Notes: a model not told the origin generated them from the sequence alone. A stretch of DNA of 6,025 nt from CAYOYH01 sp964408165 (GCA_964408165.1 CAYOYH010000044.1:1-6025); one strand, 5' to 3'. Counted from the first letter of the stretch, positions 1-5,360 are shown. Translations and numbers: made by a program.

Positions 1-171
1 TTCCAATTTCCAGCTCCCGACCTTCCATCTCTAGAATCTATCGTCTATCGTCTAATTTCGAGCTGCGAGCTACTAGCCACGAAATACGAACCCTCCAACT
101 CCTAATTCCCCGCCATCTACCGTCTACTATCTACCAATTCAACTTCTATCGTCCCAGCTCCAACTCAGAAC
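1..171. repeat. Gene-free, degenerate pyrimidine-rich repeat tract downstream of the VirD4-like gene
   Basis: No reading frame or RNA gene is supported here. The plus strand is rich in C and T and is built from recurring short words. TATCGTC occurs in tandem at 39-52 and again at 147-153. Related ATCTACC and CTCCAACTC-like words recur at about 86-100, 113-137 and 156-166, and GCGAGCT-like words at 60-72. On the minus strand this is a purine-rich run directly after the stop codon of the 999-aa gene, with no hairpin and U-tract that would make an intrinsic terminator. Similar drifting GTAG/TAGA-type low-complexity spacers are, from general experience, common in CPR genomes. Function is unknown; it may be a decayed tandem repeat. 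Confidence 0.5.
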
Positions 172-3171
172 TTACGCGCTCTCCTCTGGGTAGTGAATCT
201 TGCCGTCTTTGTCGACATAGATGTCCTCTTTGTTTTGCTTGACAGGAGTAGGCGGTGTTGCATTATCCACAACGGGAGGTGTGGATTCTTTTTTCATCTG
301 ATCTTTGATTAGTGTAGCTAAATTGTCTACATCTTCTTTGTCCTGATTGGCGCTAGCTAAGTTGGTTGTTTTTAATATCTCGCTTTCGTCTATCTGCAGG
401 CTTTGATGGCTAGTTGACTCAGGGTTGGCGATTTTCTGCACTGGGGGTACCACTGGGGCTGGGGTGGCTCTAGGCGCTGACTCCATCGATACTTGCCTGG
501 AAGTTATTTTGGGTGCAGGAGCCGGTGCGTTGGGGTGCAAAGAGGTGGGGGCTGCGACAGGTTCAGCCGGTGCTACATCTACTGCAGGCGCAGGCTTGGG
601 GGCAGGAAGTTTCGAGTTGGTTGACTGAGTCTTCTTTCTTTTTGCCAGCCACTCATCTAGGAAAGAAGAAGATTCTGCTCTCTGCCCTCCCTCTGGACGC
701 TTGGCGGCGCCAAACGAAGGCTTTGGCGGTTCTTTGGTCTCTAGCCTGTCGAAAATTTCCTTCTCCACTGCCGCGCGTGGTCGTCCGTACTTGGCTGCCG
801 AGAGTCTTTTGAGTGCGTCGCCCAGCTGTGGGTTGGGGTGACCTAGGGGTGGCAGTGTCGCCATGCTGAAGGACTGCGACGGCACCCCCTCAATCATCAA
901 GCTCACAATAGCATTGAAGTTAGGTAGCTTGACAATGTCTTCGCTCTCAAATGTGGGCTGAGAATATTTAACTAAAAAATCAGCATCGTTAGCGCTAGCT
1001 CTTAGGATTATCTTCGAACCAACGTTTCCAAAAATTGCGTCTCTAATCTCATCTGTTAGCTGCCCTATGAACTGGTTAGCTACGACTAGGCTGAGTCGGT
1101 ACTTTCTCGCCTCAGACAAAATTGTAGCAAAAGAATCAGTCGAGAAATTTTGAAACTCATCTACGTACAGACTGAAATCCCTCCTCTGATCTTCGGGAAT
1201 GTTGGCTCGACTCATGGCTGCCGCCTGAAACCTCATGACAAAAATCATTCCCAGAAGTTTAGAGTTGAGCTCGCCAGTCCTGCCCTTGCTCAGATTGACT
1301 AGCAAAATCTTGCCCTCGTCCATTATTTGACGCATATTGAAAGAGCTCTTGGTTTGCCCAATGACATTTCGCATCATTTCATTGGAAAGAAATGCGCCGA
1401 ACTTACTGACAAACCAACCCAGCATTTCACTCTTGTGATAGTCGGAAGTGCTGGCCATTTCTTTATTCCAAAAATCCAGTACCGTCTTGTCGGTTACATG
1501 TTTTAGCTTCTGCTTGGCGTACTGAGGGTCAGTAAAGACTTTTGGTATATCGAGGAAGGTGGCGCCGTCTGGATCACTCATGAGCGTTAGAGCAGCGTTT
1601 CTGAACCAATGCTCGTAGCGCGGACCAATAATTCCAGTGCGACCAGGGTCATAGAGCTTGTAGAGCATATTGATGGCTTCCTGGATAAGGAAGTCTTTTT
1701 CTTCAGGGGTTTCGAACTCGAATAGGTTCAACCCTAGTGGATAATCCATATCAGCTGGCGAGAAATATATCACATCCTCGGTTCGCTCTTTGGGCACCAT
1801 GCTTAGTAGTTTTTCGGCGGCGTCTCCATGGGGATCGATGAAGGCGAAGCCTTTGCCGTCCAGCATATCTTGCAGAGCTAGATTCTCCAGTACCACTGAT
1901 TTACCAGTACCTGTTTGACCAACCAAATACATGTGCCGGCGACGGTCTCCTGGAGACAGACGGATTTCTTTTTTAACTCCTCTAAACACGTTGTACCCCA
2001 GTAGTAATCCGTCTTCAGGGATATCAACCGGCCCATCAACCTGTCTTGAAGATTGGCGTTGCAGTTGTGATGTCGGTGTCACTCTTTGGTCCGGCAGATG
2101 AAACAGTGTTGCCAGTTCTACGCTATTGAGAATGGTTTTGCTGGCTTCTTGCGGAAAAAACCTGAAGATAAAAGCGGTCACAAAGCTCTCGATATCCTTA
2201 GCCGGGGCGAATTTAAACCCATTTCTCCCCGGAGCATCGAACAGAGCAAAAGTCGCCACCATGTTACTGAGAATCTTCTGCGAATTAACCGCCGTGTTCG
2301 ACGATGCCACTAAACGCACCAACACTTCATACCCCGGGTGCTTGGTTTTCTCCTCTATGGCATCGACCAGATCTTGGTCTATGCCTGAAATAGGTTTGGT
2401 TTCGCTCTTTCCAGCCTCCTGAGTATCGGGTGGCTTCCATAATGCGCGAAGCAAATCAGAGGCAAAAGAACCAGCTACTTTCGTTGTAGAGGATTTTTGT
2501 TTGCCTTTGCGTATTTTGCTGGACATCGATAGAGCGCTTTTAACCCACTTAGAGCTAGCTGGCCTAAACAGTATTTGAATAGCTGCGCCGTCTTCTTTCC
2601 CGAGTGTAGCAAAGGCGTTAAGTATTGATTGCATAGCATCGCGCTTAGTGTCCTTGAAGGTGGCTATGGGCTTGGCGTAGTTCTCTTTGAGGGTGAACTC
2701 ACCCCCAATTGTTCCACTTATCTTGCCGACCGGGCTAAACACGTTGTGATCCTCCACCTCTTGTAATTGAGATTCAGGATAGGCGCTGACCACCGCCTGC
2801 TTAACAACAGACACCAGACTGATGGGTACGGCAGCGTAGTAGTGAACCAGTCCTTTGCTAGAAATAATCTCAAAAGCCATGTGTCTTTGACCGTAGAAAC
2901 GAGACCGGAAACCCTTTTTGCTGGTGCTAGAAATAATATTGTACAAAACCTGGGCTTTGGAGATTGTTTCCTCTGCTACGTCCCGAGTGTCGCGCCCGCC
3001 AACTTCAGTGTCAACACTAGAGGGGGGGAGATGAATCAAGAGTGTCACCATCTTCAGTCCTCGTTCGTAATTTTTTGCTTCTCGGAACACCTTGCGTGAA
3101 TGCAGAAAAATGAATAGCCCTAGAAGCGAGATTATCGTGACTACGATTATGATTAGTATTATCACGGGCAA
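172..3171 (-). CDS. VirD4/TraG-like type IV secretion coupling ATPase, membrane anchored, with long Pro/Ala-rich tail
   Basis: This 999-aa protein begins with one hydrophobic anchor (about residues 2-24) followed by a basic stretch, so most of it should be cytoplasmic. Residues about 40-390 form a region with no motif I recognise, as is usual between the anchor and motor of this family. The motor follows: Walker A GQTGTGKS at 418-425, a DPHGD motif at 446-450, the segment DEGKILLVNLSKG at 618-630, Walker B LYVDEFQ at 668-674, and ANQ at 698-700. This layout matches VirD4/TraD/TraG coupling proteins and their CPR relatives, which are hexameric ATPases that feed DNA or protein to a secretion channel. 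From about residue 850 a Pro/Ala-rich, probably disordered linker runs to a charged end; it is unusually long. The frame opens at TTG (3171), but a GTG two codons later (3165) is better placed behind the AAAGAG ribosome site. Membership in the ATPase family is firm; the substrate and the presence of a complete secretion system are not shown. Confidence 0.88.
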   Translation of the reverse strand: MPVIILIIIVVTIISLLGLFIFLHSRKVFREAKNYERGLKMVTLLIHLPPSSVDTEVGGRDTRDVAEETISKAQVLYNIISSTSKKGFRSRFYGQRHMAFEIISSKGLVHYYAAVPISLVSVVKQAVVSAYPESQLQEVEDHNVFSPVGKISGTIGGEFTLKENYAKPIATFKDTKRDAMQSILNAFATLGKEDGAAIQILFRPASSKWVKSALSMSSKIRKGKQKSSTTKVAGSFASDLLRALWKPPDTQEAGKSETKPISGIDQDLVDAIEEKTKHPGYEVLVRLVASSNTAVNSQKILSNMVATFALFDAPGRNGFKFAPAKDIESFVTAFIFRFFPQEASKTILNSVELATLFHLPDQRVTPTSQLQRQSSRQVDGPVDIPEDGLLLGYNVFRGVKKEIRLSPGDRRRHMYLVGQTGTGKSVVLENLALQDMLDGKGFAFIDPHGDAAEKLLSMVPKERTEDVIYFSPADMDYPLGLNLFEFETPEEKDFLIQEAINMLYKLYDPGRTGIIGPRYEHWFRNAALTLMSDPDGATFLDIPKVFTDPQYAKQKLKHVTDKTVLDFWNKEMASTSDYHKSEMLGWFVSKFGAFLSNEMMRNVIGQTKSSFNMRQIMDEGKILLVNLSKGRTGELNSKLLGMIFVMRFQAAAMSRANIPEDQRRDFSLYVDEFQNFSTDSFATILSEARKYRLSLVVANQFIGQLTDEIRDAIFGNVGSKIILRASANDADFLVKYSQPTFESEDIVKLPNFNAIVSLMIEGVPSQSFSMATLPPLGHPNPQLGDALKRLSAAKYGRPRAAVEKEIFDRLETKEPPKPSFGAAKRPEGGQRAESSSFLDEWLAKRKKTQSTNSKLPAPKPAPAVDVAPAEPVAAPTSLHPNAPAPAPKITSRQVSMESAPRATPAPVVPPVQKIANPESTSHQSLQIDESEILKTTNLASANQDKEDVDNLATLIKDQMKKESTPPVVDNATPPTPVKQNKEDIYVDKDGKIHYPEESA

Positions 3172-3177
3172 CTCTTT
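3172..3177 (-). promoter_or_regulatory. Shine-Dalgarno-like AAAGAG between the proline-rich and VirD4-like genes
   Basis: The six bases between the TAG stop of the upstream gene (3178-3180) and the TTG codon at 3171 read AAAGAG on the minus strand. They touch the TTG but lie 6 nt from the GTG at 3165, a normal spacing. This favours the GTG as the true start (997 aa) and suggests translation coupled to the upstream gene. Confidence 0.45.
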
Positions 3178-3597
3178 CTATTTGTTAAGTTTATCTTTCC
3201 CGTATCTTTTCTTTTGATAGTCTTCCTGGAGACTGCTCACCTGTTCCTCTTGAGTGTAGGGATCGTTTTGGGTCTGCTTAACGATAGCCTTGGCTTTCTC
3301 CACCCAGACTTTCTCGATAACATCTACGTCGTCTGCCACTGCAGGAGCTGTGGAATCACTAGGGCTGGTTGTGACTGGAACTGGTGCTGGCTGAGATATA
3401 GGCTGGGGAAGATTTACTGGTAGATATTGTAGAGCTGGATCAGCTTGACTGATCGAATCCCCTGGAGCCGGAGCAATTTCTGGGCTAGTTGCAGTATTGG
3501 GACTTTGTTCGTAGTTGCCTGCTGGAGGGGTGACCTCAACAGCGGGAACGCTGTTCCCCTCTGGAGTTATAACTTTAGGTAGGTCTTGTTCTTGCAT
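3178..3597 (-). CDS. Small proline-rich protein with basic helical C-terminus, upstream partner of the VirD4-like gene
   Basis: No named family is recognised. From the ATG at 3597 the product is 139 aa; the same frame extends upstream to a GTG at 3624 (148 aa). The first two thirds are rich in Pro, Ala, Ser, Thr and acidic residues and look disordered. The last 45 or so residues form a charged, probably helical block (VWVEKAKAIVKQ, then DPYTQEEQ, ending KKRYGKDKLNK). A block like this, with its DPY and KKRYGK signatures, is in my recollection a recurring small CPR/Saccharibacteria protein, and it is the likely functional part. There is no signal peptide or membrane segment. I prefer the ATG start because an extended -10 (TGCTATACT, 3606-3614) lies just ahead of it and overlaps the codons that the GTG start would add. 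The VirD4-like gene follows 6 nt after the stop, so a role with that ATPase is inferred from context only. Confidence 0.75.
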   Translation of the reverse strand: MQEQDLPKVITPEGNSVPAVEVTPPAGNYEQSPNTATSPEIAPAPGDSISQADPALQYLPVNLPQPISQPAPVPVTTSPSDSTAPAVADDVDVIEKVWVEKAKAIVKQTQNDPYTQEEQVSSLQEDYQKKRYGKDKLNK

Positions 3598-3605
3598 ACC
3601 ATGCG

Positions 3606-3614
3606 AGTATAGCA
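3606..3614 (-). promoter_or_regulatory. Extended -10 promoter element for the proline-rich gene
   Basis: The minus strand reads TGC followed by TATACT, an extended -10 matching 5 of 6 bases of TATAAT. No good -35 is seen at normal spacing. The ATG at 3597 begins 9 nt after the -10, so transcription would start within a few bases of the start codon and give a leaderless or nearly leaderless mRNA. The gene could also be read from the promoter of the upstream membrane-protein gene. Confidence 0.4.
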
Positions 3615-3633
3615 AAACACTCACACCATTACA

Positions 3634-4026
3634 CTAGTTGGCGTCAGGTTTTATTGTCGCCCTCCTTACGTAGAAGTTCATCAAAGCAGCGAATAGAATA
3701 ATCAACACAATATCGAGCACATTAAGTTGCCGCAAACTACCCAGAGCCAGAATTATTGTCGGTATTAACGCCAGGCCAACCAAACCTTCGATCGACACTT
3801 TAGTGGAGCGCATAGCCAGCATTTTAACTAAAGTTAGTGTTGTCATTATTGCAATAAAAACTAGTACGAAAAGCCCTGTAATCCCTACCGGCCCTACTTC
3901 GTTTGGGGTGGTGCTGATAACTAGAATGTACAGAGCTAGGATTGTGGCTAGTAAAACCCCCATGGCCAGAGTTAGCTTTATCGGTAGCCGATAGATGTAG
4001 TTCGGTTTCAATTTCTTTAATTTCAT
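3634..4026 (-). CDS. Four-helix integral membrane protein of unknown function
   Basis: This 130-aa protein has a basic N-terminus (MKLKKLK) and four hydrophobic segments at about residues 18-38, 46-68, 79-98 and 104-121. It ends in a short basic tail with two arginines right after helix 4 (121-122). No catalytic motif, cysteine or conserved signature that I know is visible, and I do not assign a family. By the positive-inside rule both termini would be cytoplasmic. It is the first gene of a three-gene minus-strand unit, with 9 nt between its TAG and the longer form of the next frame, so a membrane role beside the VirD4-like ATPase is a contextual guess. The ATG start is well supported: a TTGGCA-18-TAGATT promoter ends 6 nt upstream, there is no Shine-Dalgarno, and the mRNA would be leaderless. 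Confidence 0.75.
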   Translation of the reverse strand: MKLKKLKPNYIYRLPIKLTLAMGVLLATILALYILVISTTPNEVGPVGITGLFVLVFIAIMTTLTLVKMLAMRSTKVSIEGLVGLALIPTIILALGSLRQLNVLDIVLIILFAALMNFYVRRATIKPDAN

Positions 4027-4032
4027 AGCTCT

Positions 4033-4062
4033 AATCTACTACTTTAAAGTGATTTTTGCCAA
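4033..4062 (-). promoter_or_regulatory. Promoter of the three-gene membrane/VirD4 unit
   Basis: On the minus strand TTGGCA (4057-4062) and TAGATT (4033-4038) are separated by 18 nt. They match the consensus at 5 of 6 and 4 of 6 bases. Only six bases separate the -10 from the ATG at 4026, so the start of transcription should fall on or next to the A of the start codon. The -35 directly abuts the U-tract of the terminator of the preceding RNA gene. Confidence 0.5.
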
Positions 4063-4063
4063 A

Positions 4064-4096
4064 TAAAAAAACTCCTCTCGCAAAAGCAAAAGAAGT
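4064..4096 (-). terminator. Intrinsic terminator of the minus-strand structured RNA
   Basis: On the minus strand the arm 4086-4096 (ACTTCTTTTGC) pairs over 11 bp, with three G-U pairs, with the arm 4071-4081 (GCGAGAGGAGT) across a UUUU loop. A run of seven T follows at 4065-4071, its first T also closing the stem. The wobble pairs favour the minus strand: on the plus strand the same sites would be A-C mismatches. Confidence 0.75.
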
Positions 4097-4348
4097 GTGA
4101 AGGTTGCTAGAGCAACAAATCCGCCCTTGTAAAATTACTAATTGGCGCTTGCCGCTCTAGCGGTGACTGACCGCTCGCGATGCGAGCGTTAACTGCTTTA
4201 TCTACCAGGGTAGACAAAACAAGCCGCTACTGACTATTTCAGTAGGGCGCATGGATCCACATAACGCAGTCTCAGGACGAGAACCGCGGAAGCTAATGAA
4301 TCCAAGTGCCCCACTAAATTTTTGTTTTAAAAGTACGACTATCAGTAC
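4066..4348 (-). ncRNA. Structured non-coding RNA of about 280 nt, family not recognised
   Basis: A strong promoter upstream and an intrinsic terminator downstream bound this segment, and no reading frame fills it. The RNA folds into a chain of compact hairpins, given here by plus-strand position: 4265-4288 (9 bp with one bulge), 4227-4245 (7 bp, 5-nt loop), 4201-4214 (5 bp, 4-nt loop), 4172-4188 (6 bp), 4152-4163 (4 bp, TAGA loop in the RNA) and 4103-4116 (5 bp, TCTA loop in the RNA). An alternative 6-bp stem (4159-4164 with 4170-4175) competes with two of them. The 5' end carries GTGGGG and GGATTC, which loosely recall tmRNA, and smpB lies close by. However, the TTCGAC core, the T-loop and a matching acceptor 3' strand are not found. 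RNase P, SRP and 6S hallmarks are not seen either. That a non-coding RNA exists here is well supported; its identity is open. Confidence 0.65.
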
Positions 4349-4355
4349 GGATATA

Positions 4356-4384
4356 ATTCTAGCATAAGCACTACCCTATTTCAA
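4356..4384 (-). promoter_or_regulatory. Promoter of the minus-strand structured RNA
   Basis: On the minus strand TTGAAA (4379-4384) and TAGAAT (4356-4361) are separated by exactly 17 nt, each matching consensus at 5 of 6 bases. TGC precedes the -10, giving an extended form also seen at 3606-3614 and 5257-5265. Transcription should begin near 4348-4349. Confidence 0.65.
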
Positions 4385-4478
4385 TCAGTTTCATCTAATT
4401 TTCATAGTGCTATTTACAATGGTCATCTGTTATTTGGAAAATATATTTGTTGTAGTTTTTACGTATTAATGCAGAGTA

Positions 4479-4516
4479 GGGCTGGTAATTTGTCGTACAC
4501 AAAATTAGCCCAGCCC
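4479..4516. repeat. Large hairpin in the intergenic region between the RNA gene and smpB
   Basis: GGGCTGG (4479-4485) plus TAATTT (4486-4491) pair with AAATTA (4502-4507) plus CCAGCCC (4510-4516). This gives 13 bp with a 2-nt bulge and a 10-nt loop. Neither strand has a U-tract straight after it, so it is not a standard terminator. It could be an RNA hairpin or a protein-binding site. The rest of 4385-4529 is AT-rich and shows nothing else I can support. Confidence 0.5.
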
Positions 4517-4529
4517 GAGAACTTCCATT

Positions 4530-4556
4530 TTGACACTGACTACTTTCAGGTAAAAT
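4530..4556 (+). promoter_or_regulatory. Possible plus-strand promoter upstream of smpB
   Basis: A perfect TTGACA (4530-4535) is followed after 15 nt by TAAAAT (4551-4556). The spacer is shorter than the usual 16-18 nt, so this is tentative. If real, it would transcribe the foldable stretch 4563-4735 and possibly run on into smpB. Confidence 0.35.
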
Positions 4557-4562
4557 TAGCGG

Positions 4563-4735
4563 TCAAGTAGTAGGCTCCGGTTTGCTAATTTTCAGCGGTA
4601 GCCTGGGGTACGACCTGTAGTATGCTTGGGGGCGCCTTTCAGTCCGCACTTTCAATGCGCTCAGCAAACCACAGTATTGCTTCCTCGGTATCATATTTTG
4701 TTGCATGAAACTAGATTTGAGCCCCAAGAGTTGTC
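4563..4735 (+). other. Foldable gene-free segment ahead of smpB, possible leader or small RNA
   Basis: No reading frame is present. GGTTTGCT (4579-4586) pairs perfectly with AGCAAACC (4663-4670), enclosing 76 nt. TAGGCT (4571-4576) can pair with AGCCT (4600-4604). AAAATTAGC (4552-4560) is complementary to GCTAATTTT (4584-4592) and would compete with the first stem for bases 4584-4586. A GC-rich region (4604-4635) lies inside the closing stem. smpB has its own -10 at 4736, so this may be a separate transcript or simply upstream regulatory DNA. No known riboswitch was recognised. Confidence 0.3.
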
Positions 4736-4741
4736 TATAAT
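4736..4741 (+). promoter_or_regulatory. Perfect -10 element of smpB, close to the start codon
   Basis: A consensus TATAAT ends 9 nt before the smpB ATG. The -35 position holds only a weak match (around 4712-4719). Transcription would begin 0-3 nt before the ATG, and there is no Shine-Dalgarno in the remaining bases. Confidence 0.5.
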
Positions 4742-4750
4742 TAAATCGTT

Positions 4751-5224
4751 ATGAAAAAACCGAACTACAAGCCAATCGCCAAGAACCGTCGGGCACTGTA
4801 CGATTATGAAATATCCAGCAGGCTAATTGCCGGTATTGTACTTAGCGGTCGGGAAACCAAAAGTATACGCAATGGTTCGCTGAGCCTTAAAGGATCTTTT
4901 GCCAATTTTCGTGGTGGCGAGCTTTGGCTCAACAACATGCATGTTACGAAATACGCACACTCAGTCTTTGAAGCTGGCTACGAAACACAGCGACCCCGCA
5001 AGTTACTACTAAGTAAATCAGAACTGGCTAGATTGATGGCTGGTATGCAAAATGGCAACCATGTAGTCATCTTGTCTGTGGGTACTGGCGGAAGATATAT
5101 TAAAGCCGAACTTGGAGTAGGTCGAAGTAAGAAAATTCACGATAAAAGACAGAAAATAAAATCAAGACAACAGCACCGAGATATCCAAAAAGCACAGAGC
5201 AGACTGCACCGATCTGAAAACTAA
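4751..5224 (+). CDS. smpB: SsrA-binding protein SmpB
   Basis: SmpB binds the tRNA-like domain of tmRNA and brings it to ribosomes stalled on broken mRNAs, where its C-terminal tail occupies the empty mRNA channel. The 157-aa product has the normal family length and collinear motifs: IAKNRRALYDYEI at 9-21, the AGIVLSGRETKSIR strand at 27-40, the GS(x)LKGSFA segment near 42-51, GELWLNNMHVTKY at 56-68, and YETQRPRKLLLSK at 77-89. The tail begins GVGRSKKIHDKR (122-133), and H130 corresponds to the conserved histidine of KKxHDKR, followed by a long basic helix to the C-terminus. The gene is complete, ends in TAA and appears monocistronic. The ATG follows a TATAAT by 9 nt without a Shine-Dalgarno. 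A strong promoter for a small RNA starts 13 nt after the stop. No canonical ssrA gene was identified in the window, though unassigned structured RNAs lie on both sides. Confidence 0.95.
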   Translation: MKKPNYKPIAKNRRALYDYEISSRLIAGIVLSGRETKSIRNGSLSLKGSFANFRGGELWLNNMHVTKYAHSVFEAGYETQRPRKLLLSKSELARLMAGMQNGNHVVILSVGTGGRYIKAELGVGRSKKIHDKRQKIKSRQQHRDIQKAQSRLHRSEN

Positions 5225-5237
5225 TGCAAAAAAGTCA

Positions 5238-5265
5238 TTGACACCTATTTCGCTAGTGCTATAAG
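5238..5265 (+). promoter_or_regulatory. Strong promoter of the small RNA after smpB
   Basis: A perfect TTGACA (5238-5243) is followed after 16 nt by TATAAG (5260-5265), and TGC directly precedes the -10 (5257-5259) to make an extended -10. It is the best promoter in the window by eye. Transcription should begin near 5272. Confidence 0.7.
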
Positions 5266-5271
5266 ATGTAC

Positions 5272-5360
5272 CTGTGTCTGAATAAAAAAAGTATTCAGAC
5301 ATACAAAAACAAAAACTGAAACTGTAAACAACGGCTTCTCGCAAGCCGTTGTTTATTTTT
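5272..5360 (+). ncRNA. Candidate small RNA of about 89 nt: hairpin, A-rich linker, terminator
   Basis: It lies between a near-consensus promoter and a near-perfect intrinsic terminator. Close to the 5' end, TGTCTGAATA (5275-5284) pairs perfectly over 10 bp with TATTCAGACA (5292-5301) around an A-rich 7-nt loop, and can be extended by two more pairs. A stretch of about 25 nt (5302-5325) follows, almost free of self-complementarity and rich in A with some C, and then the terminator hairpin. There is no ATG in the transcript, so a peptide is unlikely. The layout of stable 5' hairpin, open A-rich linker and terminator fits a trans-acting sRNA or a protein-binding RNA. It could also be a terminated leader, but no gene follows for over 600 bases. 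It matches no family I know. Confidence 0.6.
5326..5360 (+). terminator. Intrinsic terminator of the small RNA
   Basis: AAACAACGGCTT (5326-5337) and AAGCCGTTGTTT (5343-5354) form a perfect 12-bp stem with a CTCGC loop, followed by ATTTTT (5355-5360). The opposite strand has a weaker, interrupted T-tract, so limited bidirectional use is possible. Confidence 0.8.

Noticed and set aside
263..271. A perfect DnaA-box 9-mer, TTATCCACA.
   Set aside because: It is a single copy inside the coding sequence of the VirD4-like protein, with no other boxes or AT-rich unwinding element, so it is most likely chance.
425..812. Two plus-strand frames of 67 and 99 codons opposite the VirD4-like gene.
   Set aside because: They are antisense shadows of the Pro/Ala-rich tail: Pro and Ala codons give Gly, Ala and Trp codons on the other strand.
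2086..3423. Several plus-strand frames of 69-110 codons opposite the VirD4-like and proline-rich genes.
   Set aside because: They are antisense to well-supported genes, overlap each other in different frames and lack ribosome sites.
3803..3994. A 63-codon plus-strand frame opposite the four-helix membrane protein.
   Set aside because: It is a shadow of the real gene, which has a promoter and clear membrane segments.
4066..4348. Calling the minus-strand RNA tmRNA (ssrA) because of GTGGGG and GGATTC at its 5' end and the nearby smpB.
   Set aside because: The TTCGAC core, the T-loop and an acceptor 3' strand matching the 5' GGGGCAC are missing, and no tag reading frame ending in ALAA is visible. 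It is kept as an unassigned RNA.
5162..5344. A 60-codon minus-strand frame overlapping the end of smpB and the small RNA.
   Set aside because: It covers the 3' end of smpB and both hairpins of the small RNA, and has no coding features.
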